DNA of 64,000 bases from Thorsellia kenyensis (GTDB lineage: Bacteria; Pseudomonadota; Gammaproteobacteria; Enterobacterales; Thorselliaceae), in the NCBI RefSeq assembly GCF_042432445.1, contig NZ_JBHLXE010000046.1, positions 9,006-73,005 on the forward strand, in the 5' to 3' direction. Shown here one piece after another: positions 8,217-17,369 of this stretch. Position 1 is the stretch's first letter, and each line of letters begins with the position of its first letter. The notes beneath the pieces were generated by a model. That model was given only the letters and a program-made list of their open reading frames with translations, was not told where the DNA came from and ran no database searches. Position numbers and translations under genes: made by a program.

Positions 8217-9134
8217 TTAGATGGTTGCCCATTCTCTTGGAACTAGAAAATAGTCTAAAAGTTTAGCTTCTTCAGAGCCCTGCTTAATCTCATAGCCATA
8301 TGTCCATTTCACCTCAGGAGGCATAGACATTAATATAGACTCAGTTCTTCCCCCTGTCTGCAGACCAAACAAGGTACCTCTGTCCCAAACCAGATTAAAC
8401 TCAACATATCGTCCCCGTCTGTGTAATTGAAAATCACGCTCTTGTGTCCCATAAACCATTGATTTACGTTTCTCAATAATAGGCAGATAAGCGTCTAAAT
8501 AACCTTGTGCAACCGCTTTTGTAAAAGAGAATGCAGTATGAAAATTAGGTGAATTCAGATCATCAAAGAATAATCCTCCTACCCCTCTAGGCTCTTGCCT
8601 ATGTTTTAAGTAAAAGTATTCATCACACCACGATTTATATTTTGGATAAATGTCATCACCAAAAGGGAGACATAATTGTTTAGCTGTATTATGCCAATGA
8701 ATAACGTCTTCTTCGAAAGGATAAAAAGGGGTTAAATCAAATCCGCCGCCGAACCACCAAATCGGTTTTTCATTGGGTTTGTTTGCGATAAAAAAACGTA
8801 CATTCGCGTGTGAAGTAGGAACATAGGGGTTGTGCGGGTGCATCACTAGCGAAACACCTAATGCATTAAAAGAGCGACCTGCAAGTTCAGGTCTATGTGC
8901 AGTTGCTGAGGCAGGCATATTCTCTCCATAAACATGAGAAAAATTAACGCCTCCTTGCTCAAACACCCCACCATTTTGAATGACTCGGCTACGGCCTCCG
9001 CCGCCACCTTCTCTTTGCCAAGATTCTTCTTTAAAAATGCCTAAACCATCGGCTTTCGTTAACTGTTCACAAATTTTATCTTGTAAGGCTAAAAAATAGG
9101 ATTTTATCTCCTCAAGTTCAATACTCTCTATCAT
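8217..9134 (-). CDS. hemF: Oxygen-dependent coproporphyrinogen III oxidase
   Basis: HemF oxidatively decarboxylates coproporphyrinogen III to protoporphyrinogen IX in haem synthesis and needs O2. Hallmarks are SWQREGGGGGRSRVIQNG, GVNFSHVYG, SHANVRFF, WWFGGGFDLTPFYPFEED and RRGRYVEFNLVWDRGT. Length (305 residues) is typical. It lies 19 bases after hinT and is probably cotranscribed. The presence of the aerobic enzyme indicates that the organism meets oxygen. The anaerobic HemN is not in the window. Confidence 0.97.
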   Translation of the reverse strand: MIESIELEEIKSYFLALQDKICEQLTKADGLGIFKEESWQREGGGGGRSRVIQNGGVFEQGGVNFSHVYGENMPASATAHRPELAGRSFNALGVSLVMHPHNPYVPTSHANVRFFIANKPNEKPIWWFGGGFDLTPFYPFEEDVIHWHNTAKQLCLPFGDDIYPKYKSWCDEYFYLKHRQEPRGVGGLFFDDLNSPNFHTAFSFTKAVAQGYLDAYLPIIEKRKSMVYGTQERDFQLHRRGRYVEFNLVWDRGTLFGLQTGGRTESILMSMPPEVKWTYGYEIKQGSEEAKLLDYFLVPREWATI

Positions 9135-9153
9135 AAGTTTTCTCTTAGATGAT

Positions 9154-9516
9154 TTATGAATGAGACGACAGCATAGGTCCTAAAGGACGGCCACCGACTA
9201 AATGAATATGGATATGGTAAACTTCTTGTCCACCATGTTTATTACAGTTCATGATCAAACGATAGCCATCCTCAGCAATACCTTGTTCACTAGCAATTTT
9301 AGCAGCTACGGTCATCATTCTTCCAAGTGTTAATTCATGTTCTATTTTCATATCATTTGCAGTCGGAATTAATATATTAGGAATGACTAAAATATGAACT
9401 GGCGCTTGTGGGCTAATATCTTTAAATGCTGTAACAAGATCATCTTGATAAACAATATCTGCAGGAATTTCCTTCCTAATAATTCGACTAAAAATAGTTT
9501 CTTCTGCTTGAGTCAT
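9154..9516 (-). CDS. hinT: HIT-family purine nucleoside phosphoramidase
   Basis: This 120-residue protein matches E. coli HinT almost end to end (EETIFS-IIRKEIPADIVYQDD). The histidine triad is VYHIHIHLVGG with His101, His103 and His105, and the C-terminal GPML is kept. HinT hydrolyses AMP-lysine and related phosphoramidates. It sits between an uncharacterised lipoprotein gene and hemF. In E. coli hinT also neighbours a lipoprotein gene (ycfL) close to holB-ycfH, so part of that context is preserved. Confidence 0.95.
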   Translation of the reverse strand: MTQAEETIFSRIIRKEIPADIVYQDDLVTAFKDISPQAPVHILVIPNILIPTANDMKIEHELTLGRMMTVAAKIASEQGIAEDGYRLIMNCNKHGGQEVYHIHIHLVGGRPLGPMLSSHS

Positions 9517-9585
9517 TTTTCTCTCCTTAAAATAAACATGATAATTATTTCAATGATATCTCGATATTGATGATATGACTGAATA

Positions 9586-10146
9586 TCAATTAGATTTTGA
9601 TGTCCTTTCTAACTGCACGACAGAAAATTGAGCAGAAGTTTGTTCATCACCAGCCACTCCCTCTATCAGCTGTATATTTTTCACCTCTTCGCCAAGGGCT
9701 GGAAAAAATAGTTGTATTTCTGCCACCTCGTTGCGAAATAGTTGATACCATTCATTTTGATTACAAGATTTAATTGGGCTAACCTGCTTTTCTAAAAAAT
9801 ATATTTTGTTTGTATCCACATCAATTAACCTATAAGCACTAGGATCATTGACATCCCAAAGACAATAAGCACCAGAAGGATTAATAGGATCAATGGTCAA
9901 CTGCACTCTTGTTGAATAAGGAGATAGTTCAATAGCATTTAAAAAAACGTTAGGATCGGTATTAGAATGTAGATTTGTAAACATCTGAATAAAATTAAGA
10001 TTATCTTCCTTCTTTTCATTAGTCACTTTAATTCTTTCTTCTACTACCGAGGGGGTCTGTTTAATATTCGCATAAATATATAATGGGGAACAAGCACTCA
10101 ACACCGAAAGGAATGCAAGCGAGAGTTTTTTATATTTTCTTGTCAT
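9586..10146 (-). CDS. Uncharacterised lipoprotein (YcfL-position)
   Basis: I do not recognise a domain in this 186-residue protein. The N-terminus MTRKYKKLSLAFLSVLSAC has a basic start, a hydrophobic core and the lipobox LSAC, so it is likely a lipoprotein anchored by Cys19. The rest is soluble with mixed strands (STRVQLTIDPINPSGAYCLWD, EIQLFFPALGEEVKNIQL). A second and third cysteine (CLW, SCNQNEW) might form a disulphide. It lies in the holB-tatD-hinT run, where E. coli has the lipoprotein YcfL, but no convincing similarity to YcfL is visible. A positional counterpart is the most that can be said. Confidence 0.75.
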   Translation of the reverse strand: MTRKYKKLSLAFLSVLSACSPLYIYANIKQTPSVVEERIKVTNEKKEDNLNFIQMFTNLHSNTDPNVFLNAIELSPYSTRVQLTIDPINPSGAYCLWDVNDPSAYRLIDVDTNKIYFLEKQVSPIKSCNQNEWYQLFRNEVAEIQLFFPALGEEVKNIQLIEGVAGDEQTSAQFSVVQLERTSKSN

Positions 10147-10271
10147 TATTAAAATTCCTAAGAGAAATTGATGCCTTGCCGAGATATACTCATCTATTTA
10201 TCTTCACTGCGTCAGTAAAGATTAAAACTGATTTATCTAACATTGAACGATAATTGAAAAATTAATTTCTA

Positions 10272-11087
10272 TTATTTATTTTCTATACTCGAAAGTAATT
10301 TATCATAATCTAAATGAGCGAAATCACAAAAGTTTTTTGTTGTTTGGTGAGCTAACGTATGCAGATCGCACTGCTTGAGTGTCGCTAAAAAACTTGCAAC
10401 TTCCTTGACATATGCTGGTTGATTTTCTTTCCCCCTATAAGGAACTGGCGCTAAATAGGGAGAGTCTGTTTCTATGAGCATTCGGTCTAAAGGAACATAT
10501 TTCGCCACATCTTGAAGATCTTTAGCATTTTTAAAAGTCACAATACCGGAAAAAGAAACATACATCCCCATGTCAAGTACAGCTTTTGCCGTAGGAATAT
10601 CTTCAGTAAAACAGTGTAAGACACCGCCACAACGTGTCACATCTTCTGATTTTAAAAGCGCTAAAGTATCTGCTCTCGCTTGCCTTGTATGAACAATAAT
10701 CGGTTTTTGTAATTCTGCACCAATCGCTATATGTTCAACAAATCGTCTTTGCTGCAATACCATAGATTCGGTTTCATGATAATAATCTAGACCTGTCTCC
10801 CCTAATGCGATGACATTATCTTCACTGGCTAATGCTAAAAACTCATCAAACTCATAAGGTGATTCATTTACATAACAAGGATGAACGCCACACGAATAGG
10901 CCACGTGGGGAGAAGTGCCAACTAATCGCCTCATCTCTTTATAACCGCTCAAAGATGTTGCCACTGCCAACATGTATCTAACATCTGAATTAACGGCATT
11001 CTCTATTATTTTATTGATATCGGTCTTATGCTTTTCATAATCAAGTAAATTGAGGTGACAATGAGAATCCACAAAAAAATTACGCAT
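10272..11087 (-). CDS. ycfH: TatD-family metal-dependent hydrolase (YcfH-like)
   Basis: This 271-residue protein belongs to the TatD-type metallo-dependent hydrolases. It shows the first metal motif VDSHCHLNLL near the start, the GETGLDYYHE loop, IVHTRQA, LHCFTE and IETDSPYLAPVPYRG. Known members are 3'-5' DNases or D-aminoacyl-tRNA/peptide hydrolases, so activity is uncertain. In E. coli ycfH directly follows holB, and the same order is seen here with a 75-base gap. A paralogue of the same superfamily is encoded at 29995-30807. Confidence 0.93.
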   Translation of the reverse strand: MRNFFVDSHCHLNLLDYEKHKTDINKIIENAVNSDVRYMLAVATSLSGYKEMRRLVGTSPHVAYSCGVHPCYVNESPYEFDEFLALASEDNVIALGETGLDYYHETESMVLQQRRFVEHIAIGAELQKPIIVHTRQARADTLALLKSEDVTRCGGVLHCFTEDIPTAKAVLDMGMYVSFSGIVTFKNAKDLQDVAKYVPLDRMLIETDSPYLAPVPYRGKENQPAYVKEVASFLATLKQCDLHTLAHQTTKNFCDFAHLDYDKLLSSIENK

Positions 11088-11162
11088 GTTCTTTTTATTT
11101 TCCTTTTATTCGAATTTTTTAACCATTAATTGATTTTTGTATGATTTTTATATTCTTTATTA

Positions 11163-12212
11163 TTAGAGGGTCAATAACTCCAATTTTTTTTGCTGCCACT
11201 TAAGTAAAAAATTTGCCATAAGTAATTCTAAATTAAGACCACTATTAGTTAATAGAAGATGTCTTAAATGAAGGCCATTCTGGCTTAATGCTTGCAAGAA
11301 ATGCCTATCCCATTCAGCCAAACGCTCAATCACTGGCATCATATCTGAATTGATTATTAAATCTTCAATATAGCCAGGCTCAACTATCACTGACGTTGAA
11401 CTCTTTATTGACTGAATTTTCATTGCATCAATCACCAAAGACATCAAAGAATCCAAATGCAATAACCAATTTTCTTTGGTTAAATAATTTAATAAACTCA
11501 GTGGCAGGTTAGCCAAAATAGCACTATGCAGGTCATTCATAAAATGTATTCTTTGTGCTACAAAGCCCTCATTTAATAGTGATTTAGCTATTAATGGAGC
11601 CCCCAGAGCAATTTTTAATGCAATAGAGAGTGTTTCTTCTGGTATGTCTAGAAATTCATTTTTTAACCAATTTAATGCAGCTTGTTTATCTATAGTTGCA
11701 ATAGGAAAATTTAAACATCGACTTTTAATAGTTGCAAGTAAAGCATCTGGGGCATAGGTAGACAGTAAAAAAAAAGTTTTCTCTGGTGGTTCTTCAAGTA
11801 TTTTAAGTAGGGCATTCATTGCAGCATGAGTCATTGCTTCAAGCTGAACAATTTGAACAATTTTCGCTCCACCTTGATTAGCATGCTGATAAAGCTGTTC
11901 TGTCATCAAACGGATGATATCAATGCCTATTTGCTTTTTATCTTTTTCTGGTGCAATGGTATGATAATCTGGATGGTTCCCTGCACTCATCAATAAGCAA
12001 GAAGGACATACGCCGCACGCTGAAGTTGAGTCAATCATACACTCTTTACATAAGAGGTAACTTGCCAGTGTATGGAATAATTCATCTTCTCCTTGTCCTT
12101 TAGCACAAGAGAGCAGTAAAGCATGATGACCTTCTCTATTAGCATACATTCCTATTAATGTCTGATAAATAGAGATTAACCATGGCATAGAAGGTGTCAT
12201 AGAATACCCCAT
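11163..12212 (-). CDS. holB: DNA polymerase III delta' subunit
   Basis: Delta' is the stator subunit of the clamp loader. The N-terminal AAA+ region contains the zinc-binding cysteines of the family (Cys55 or 58, then Cys66, Cys69 and Cys72 in ACGVCPSC). It also has HPDYHTIAPEK, GGAKIVQIVQLEAM, ALLKILEEPPEKTFFLL and the SRC (IKSRC) arginine finger motif. There is no Walker A motif, as expected, since delta' does not hydrolyse ATP. The C-terminal half is weakly conserved. AAGGA is eight bases before the ATG at 12212. ATGs at codons 5 and 9 are alternatives. tmk, which usually precedes holB, is absent here. Confidence 0.93.
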   Translation of the reverse strand: MGYSMTPSMPWLISIYQTLIGMYANREGHHALLLSCAKGQGEDELFHTLASYLLCKECMIDSTSACGVCPSCLLMSAGNHPDYHTIAPEKDKKQIGIDIIRLMTEQLYQHANQGGAKIVQIVQLEAMTHAAMNALLKILEEPPEKTFFLLSTYAPDALLATIKSRCLNFPIATIDKQAALNWLKNEFLDIPEETLSIALKIALGAPLIAKSLLNEGFVAQRIHFMNDLHSAILANLPLSLLNYLTKENWLLHLDSLMSLVIDAMKIQSIKSSTSVIVEPGYIEDLIINSDMMPVIERLAEWDRHFLQALSQNGLHLRHLLLTNSGLNLELLMANFLLKWQQKKLELLTL

Positions 12213-12475
12213 ACTAATTATCCTTATTTCATAACGGTAAAAACCTAAGATGCAACTCAGTTTTATATAATTCTCTCATTATAGCATCTTAATTACATAT
12301 GCATAAATCCAATGCTAAAATTGTGTTTATTAATCTTTTATATTCGAATTATTTTTATCATAATGAGAAGTTAATTGATTAATAAACTCTTAGGTTGATT
12401 AGGTAATTGAATCACTTCGCGTTATAATAAAAACATTAAAATAGATTTACCTTCACAAAAAATGAGGAGTCAACA

Positions 12476-13402
12476 ATGATTATTGTCACAGGTGGCGCAG
12501 GATTCATAGGAAGTAATATTATTCATGCACTTAATAAAAAAGGCATTCGCGATATTTTGGTTGTCGATCATTTAAAAAATGGCATTAAATTTAAAAATTT
12601 AGTTGATTTAGATATTGCTGATTATTTAGATAGAGATGAATTTCTCTCACTCATCATGTCGGGAGAATCTTTGGGTAAAATTGAAGGAATTTTCCACCAG
12701 GGCGCGTGCTCTGCAACCACTGAGTGGGATGGTAAATATATGATGGAAAACAACTATCAATACTCAAAAGATCTTTTACATTGGAGTCTTGAGAATCAAG
12801 TACCCTTTATTTATGCTTCTTCAGCAGCAACTTATGGTGGTAGAACAGATAATTTCATCGAAGAAAGAGAATTTGAAGAACCGTTGAATGTCTACGGCTA
12901 TTCTAAATTTTTATTTGACGAATATGTCAGAAATATTTTGCCTGAAGCAGATTCACCGATTTGTGGATTAAAATATTTTAATGTCTATGGACCTAGAGAG
13001 TCCCACAAAGGAAGTATGGCCAGTGTCGCTTTTCATCTAAACAATCAAATGAATAAAGGAGAAAATCCAAAACTATTCTCAGGAAGTGAGGGATTTTTAA
13101 GAGATTTTATTTATGTTGAAGATGTGGCAAACATTAATCTTTGGTGTTTAAAGAACAAAATCTCTGGGATTTTTAATGCGGGGACAGGAAAAGCGGAATC
13201 ATTTGAAGCGGTTGCCAAGGCAGTAATCGCATTCCACCAAAGAGGGCAAATTGAGTCTATTCCTTTTCCTGACCACTTGAAAGGACATTATCAAGCTTAT
13301 ACCCAAGCTGATTTAACGAAATTAAGAGCAGCTGGCTACACGCATGATTTTCATACCGTAGCGCAAGGTGTAAATAAGTACTTAACCTGGTTAAATAAAT
13401 AA
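12476..13402 (+). CDS. hldD: ADP-L-glycero-D-manno-heptose 6-epimerase
   Basis: HldD makes the heptose donor for the LPS inner core. The N-terminus MIIVTGGAGFIGSN is the NADP-binding Rossmann motif. YGYSKFLFDEYV carries the Tyr-x3-Lys pair, and GACSATTEWDG and YFNVYGPRE are family hallmarks. Length (308 residues) is standard. GAGGAG lies close to the ATG, and a TATAAT at 12423-12428 is a candidate -10 box. It heads a three-gene heptose cluster (hldD-waaF-waaC). Confidence 0.97.
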   Translation: MIIVTGGAGFIGSNIIHALNKKGIRDILVVDHLKNGIKFKNLVDLDIADYLDRDEFLSLIMSGESLGKIEGIFHQGACSATTEWDGKYMMENNYQYSKDLLHWSLENQVPFIYASSAATYGGRTDNFIEEREFEEPLNVYGYSKFLFDEYVRNILPEADSPICGLKYFNVYGPRESHKGSMASVAFHLNNQMNKGENPKLFSGSEGFLRDFIYVEDVANINLWCLKNKISGIFNAGTGKAESFEAVAKAVIAFHQRGQIESIPFPDHLKGHYQAYTQADLTKLRAAGYTHDFHTVAQGVNKYLTWLNK

Positions 13403-13443
13403 TCATTAATGAGTCACAATTTGTGGCTGTTGAGTAAAAAATA

Positions 13444-14541
13444 ATGCGAATATTAGTCATTGGACCCTCTTGGGTCGGCGATATGATGATGTCTCAAAGC
13501 TTATATCGTACGTTAAAACAAACTCATCCTAATGCACTTATTGATGTTTTGGCCCCTGCATGGAGTTTTCCTTTACTCAGTAGAATGCCTGAGATAAATC
13601 AAGGTATTGAAATGCCCTTAGGCCACGGCGCATTAGGGATTAAGGCAAGAAGAGAATTAGGAAAAAAATTAAGAGAAAATGGTTATACTCATGCTTATAT
13701 TTTACCTAATTCTTTTAAGTCTGCACTCATTCCTTGGTTTGCAAAAATTCCTACTAGAGTTGGGTGGAGAGGAGAATTTCGCTATGGCTTATTAACTGAT
13801 TGTAGAAAACTTAATAAGACTGATTTTGAAAAAATGGTAGAACGTTATGTTGCTCTGGCATATCCCTCACAAGCAATTAAAACAGCAAAAGATATCCCTG
13901 AACCAATTTTAGTCCCCAAACTACAGGTTTCATCATCGGAGTCAATAGCTGTGGCAGAAAAGCTTATACCTAAGTCTTGGTTAACCACTCTAAAACAAAA
14001 TCCTAAACAACTCTTCATTGGCTTTTGTCCTGGAGCCGAATTTGGTCCAGCTAAAAGATGGCCTGATTATCACTATGCAGCACTTGCTAAACAATTAATA
14101 TCGCTTGGTCACTACATAGTGATTTTAGGATCTGCCAAAGATGAAGCAATTGGAGAAGATATTATACGCCAGTTAAATGCCGAACAGCAGGAAGGTTGTA
14201 TCAATCTTGCAGGGAAAACCTCCCTAGATGAGGTGATGTGTCTTATTACAGCACTAGATTATGTGGTAACCAACGATTCAGGTTTAATGCATATTGCAGC
14301 TGCATTTGATAAACCACTATTGGCTTTATACGGTCCAACAAGCCCGAATTTTACTCCTCCTTTATCCAGCAATGCTCAAATTATAAGGTTAATTGAAGGA
14401 TTCATCAAAATTCGTAAAACTAACCAAGCAATGGGGTATCACCAAAGTTTAGTAGATATTAGCCCCAAAATGGTCATGGAAAAAATACAAGAAAGGTTAT
14501 TGGCTTTAGAAAACCGTTTATTTACTTTATATAATGAATAG
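13444..14541 (+). CDS. waaF: ADP-heptose:LPS heptosyltransferase II
   Basis: WaaF, a GT9-family enzyme, adds the second heptose to the LPS inner core. The start MRILVIGPSWVGDMMMSQSLY is the family N-terminal motif. FCPGAEFGPAKRWP and VTNDSGLMHIAAA (acceptor/ADP-heptose region) are also characteristic. It has 365 residues, slightly above the usual 348. It lies 41 bases after hldD. No clear Shine-Dalgarno sequence precedes the ATG, so coupling to hldD translation is possible. Confidence 0.96.
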   Translation: MRILVIGPSWVGDMMMSQSLYRTLKQTHPNALIDVLAPAWSFPLLSRMPEINQGIEMPLGHGALGIKARRELGKKLRENGYTHAYILPNSFKSALIPWFAKIPTRVGWRGEFRYGLLTDCRKLNKTDFEKMVERYVALAYPSQAIKTAKDIPEPILVPKLQVSSSESIAVAEKLIPKSWLTTLKQNPKQLFIGFCPGAEFGPAKRWPDYHYAALAKQLISLGHYIVILGSAKDEAIGEDIIRQLNAEQQEGCINLAGKTSLDEVMCLITALDYVVTNDSGLMHIAAAFDKPLLALYGPTSPNFTPPLSSNAQIIRLIEGFIKIRKTNQAMGYHQSLVDISPKMVMEKIQERLLALENRLFTLYNE

Positions 14542-14612
14542 ATAATATATTGTTTGTGACAAGTATTGAGCCTCATAACTCACTAACTGAACATAATAAA
14601 AGGATACCCTAC

Positions 14613-15605
14613 TTGAAGATTTTATTAGTAAAAACTTCCTCGATGGGAGATATATTGCACACGCTTCCAGCCTTAACCGATGCGTTATCTTTTTTTCCGC
14701 AAATACAAGTAGATTGGGTTGTTGAAGAGAATTTTGCTCAAATTCCTAGTTGGCACAAAACCATTAGACGGGTGATACCGATAGCACTGAGACGATGGAG
14801 AAAATCTTGGTTTGCCAAAGAGACGCGAGAGGAGCGCTTTAAATTTTTAGCCGCTATAAAATCAGAACAATACGACTTGATTATCGATGCTCAAGGACTT
14901 ATTAAAAGTGCTTTGTTTGTTGTAAGGCATGCTAGAGGCACTAAACACGGCTATTCGTTTAAATCTGCGAGAGAAGGATTGGCTAGTTTTTTTTATGATA
15001 AGCGCCATACTGTCGCTACAGATCTACACGCAGTTGAACGCATCAGAATGCTATTTGCCCAATCATTAGGCTATCAGTTGCCTATCTCTGTAGGAAATTA
15101 TGATATTGCCTCATATTTTCAAGATAGACACTCTGCTGTAGAAGCATCTAATTTATCAGGCGAGGCTGAAAAAAATACCTATTTAATTTTTTTACATAGT
15201 ACCACTCGAGATGAAAAACACTGGCCTGAAAACCATTGGTTAGAACTAATTCGATTGATAGCGCCTTTAAACTATAAAATTAAACTGCCTTGGGGTACAG
15301 ATAAAGAAAAACAGCGTGCTGAACGTTTAGCGGAAGATTTTGATTTTATTGAAGTATTGCCTAAGCTTAACCTTTATGAAGTTGCTAATGAAATTGCGCA
15401 TTGTAAAGCTGTTATTTCGGTAGATACAGGGCTTAGCCATCTCACTGCGGCGCTTAGTAAACATAACATTACGCTGTATGGTCCTACAGATCCTAATTTA
15501 ATTGGAGGATATGGCATAAACCAAAATGCACTGACAAGTCCAACTGGACAAATGAAGGATATTTTACCTCTAGATGTATTTGAGAAGTTAAAGCTATTAA
15601 ACTAA
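14613..15605 (+). CDS. waaC: LPS heptosyltransferase I
   Basis: WaaC (GT9) adds the first heptose to Kdo. From the TTG at 14613 the protein starts MKILLVKTSSMGDILHTLP, matching the WaaC N-terminus exactly. AAAGGA stands eight bases before this TTG. The open frame continues upstream to another TTG at 14550, but those 21 residues have no counterpart in the family. The 330-residue length is then close to the usual 319-326. STTRDEKHWPENHW and ISVDTGLSHLTAAL are the conserved C-terminal motifs. waaL, often next, is absent. Confidence 0.94.
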   Translation: MKILLVKTSSMGDILHTLPALTDALSFFPQIQVDWVVEENFAQIPSWHKTIRRVIPIALRRWRKSWFAKETREERFKFLAAIKSEQYDLIIDAQGLIKSALFVVRHARGTKHGYSFKSAREGLASFFYDKRHTVATDLHAVERIRMLFAQSLGYQLPISVGNYDIASYFQDRHSAVEASNLSGEAEKNTYLIFLHSTTRDEKHWPENHWLELIRLIAPLNYKIKLPWGTDKEKQRAERLAEDFDFIEVLPKLNLYEVANEIAHCKAVISVDTGLSHLTAALSKHNITLYGPTDPNLIGGYGINQNALTSPTGQMKDILPLDVFEKLKLLN

Positions 15606-15766
15606 AAGAATAGGTATATGTACTTTAAAGACGAGACATCGCTATTCAAAAATCAATAACTTGACATATTTTTGGGTGATTTCATCACATTTTAGCACTA
15701 ACCTATTAATATTAAAAAATGATAGATTATGATTTTTTTAGATGGTGATTTGGAGCTGATTTGAAA

Positions 15767-15810
15767 ATAAAAGGCAAAAAACTTTTCGCAAGCTAGCTTT
15801 TGCCTTTTAT
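15767..15810. terminator. Bidirectional terminator between waaC and lpdA
   Basis: ATAAAAGGCAAAA (15767-15779) pairs perfectly with TTTTGCCTTTTAT (15798-15810), giving a 13-bp stem with A/T tracts on both sides. It can stop both convergent operons. Confidence 0.8.
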
Positions 15811-15835
15811 TAAATAAACTAATTAACGTTTCTTA

Positions 15836-17263
15836 TTAGCGCTTTTTAGCTTTTGGATTAGGTAAATCTGTAATACTACCCTCATAAATTTCAGCAGCTA
15901 ATCCTACTGACTCATGTAGTGTTGGGTGAGCATGGATTGTAAGTGCAATATCTTCAGCATCACATCCCATTTCAATGGCAAGAGTAATTTCACCTAATAA
16001 TTCACCACCATTGGTACCAACAACTGCTCCACCTAAAATACGATTTGTTGCCTTATCAAAAATTAATTTCGTCATACCATCAGCGCAATCAGAGGCTATC
16101 GCTCTACCAGAAGCAGCCCAAGGGAAAGTCGCTGTTTCATAAGCTATCCCCTTTTCTTTAGCTTCTTTTTCAGTTAAACCAACCCACGCAACTTCAGGCT
16201 CAGTATACGCAATTGATGGAATAACTTTTGGATCAAAGAAATGTTTTAAGCCAGAAATAACTTCTGCTGCCACGTGACCCTCATGGACCCCTTTATGGGC
16301 AAGCATAGGTTGACCGACTACGTCACCAATCGCAAAAATATGAGGTACATTTGTACGTAATTGTTTATCAACATGGATGAATCCACGTTCATCTACATTA
16401 ATACCCGCTTTTTGTGCGTCAATTTTATTACCATTCGGAGCGCGGCCAATAGCAACTAACACTGCATCATAAGTATGTGTGAATTCACTGCCATCTTTTG
16501 CTTGCATTGTCACATGAATCGCATCAGGTTTTGCTTCCACTTTAGTCACTTTTGTTTCTAACAATAGATTAAATTGCTTACTGATTTTTTTGGTATAGAC
16601 TTTAACAACATCTTTATCCGCAGCAGGAATGACTTGGTCAAACATTTCCACCACTTCAATTTCAGTACCTAAAGAGTGATATACAGTACCCATTTCCAAA
16701 CCAATGATACCACCGCCCATAACTAGGAGTTTTTTCGGTACTGATTTAAGTTCCAAAGCATCTGTAGAATCCCAGATACGAGGATCTTCATGAGGTATAA
16801 ATGGTAATTTGATAGGATGAGATCCTACTGCAATAATGGCATGCTCAAAAGTTACTATCGTTTTGCTACCATCATCGCCAGTGACTTCTAAAGAGTGAGA
16901 ACCTGTAAATTTAGCAACACCCTGCACAGTATCCACTTTACGGCCCTTAGCCATTCCAGCTAAACCACCTGTGAGCTGGGAAATCACTTTCTCTTTCCAT
17001 GAACGTACTTTATCTATATCTGTTTGCGGCTTGCCAAATACAATACCATGATCGGCTAAAGATGCAGCTTCATTAATGACTTTTGCTACATGCAATAGTG
17101 CTTTAGAGGGAATACATCCCACGTTTAAACATACGCCACCTAAGGTCGCATAACGTTCAACAATGACAGTTTTCATGCCTAAATCAGCACTGCGAAATGC
17201 AGCAGAATAACCTGCAGGACCAGCACCGATAACAACTACCTGGGTTTTTATTTCTGTACTCAT
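15836..17263 (-). CDS. lpdA: Dihydrolipoyl dehydrogenase (E3)
   Basis: E3 reoxidises dihydrolipoamide in the pyruvate (and 2-oxoglutarate) dehydrogenase complexes, passing electrons via FAD to NAD+. VVIGAGPAGYSAA binds FAD, GGVCLNVGCIPSK holds the redox disulphide Cys45/Cys50, and MGGGIIGLEMG is the NAD-binding motif. HAHPTLHES carries the His-Glu proton relay. It has 475 residues, the standard length. It follows aceF by 106 bases, and a hairpin at 17315-17342 lies in that gap, as if lpdA expression were partly uncoupled. Confidence 0.98.
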   Translation of the reverse strand: MSTEIKTQVVVIGAGPAGYSAAFRSADLGMKTVIVERYATLGGVCLNVGCIPSKALLHVAKVINEAASLADHGIVFGKPQTDIDKVRSWKEKVISQLTGGLAGMAKGRKVDTVQGVAKFTGSHSLEVTGDDGSKTIVTFEHAIIAVGSHPIKLPFIPHEDPRIWDSTDALELKSVPKKLLVMGGGIIGLEMGTVYHSLGTEIEVVEMFDQVIPAADKDVVKVYTKKISKQFNLLLETKVTKVEAKPDAIHVTMQAKDGSEFTHTYDAVLVAIGRAPNGNKIDAQKAGINVDERGFIHVDKQLRTNVPHIFAIGDVVGQPMLAHKGVHEGHVAAEVISGLKHFFDPKVIPSIAYTEPEVAWVGLTEKEAKEKGIAYETATFPWAASGRAIASDCADGMTKLIFDKATNRILGGAVVGTNGGELLGEITLAIEMGCDAEDIALTIHAHPTLHESVGLAAEIYEGSITDLPNPKAKKR

Positions 17264-17314
17264 GTTAGCCTCGAATTTTTAAGGTTTTAATAACAAGGTT
17301 TATTTTTTTATACC

Positions 17315-17342
17315 AAGTCTTAATAGAACTGAATTAAGACTT
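17315..17342 (-). repeat. Intercistronic hairpin between aceF and lpdA
   Basis: AAGTCTTAAT (17315-17324) and ATTAAGACTT (17333-17342) form a perfect 10-bp stem with an 8-base loop. No T-run follows on the minus strand, so it is unlikely to be a full terminator. Confidence 0.7.
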
Positions 17343-17369
17343 AGCTGTAACTCATACATTTTATTTTTA

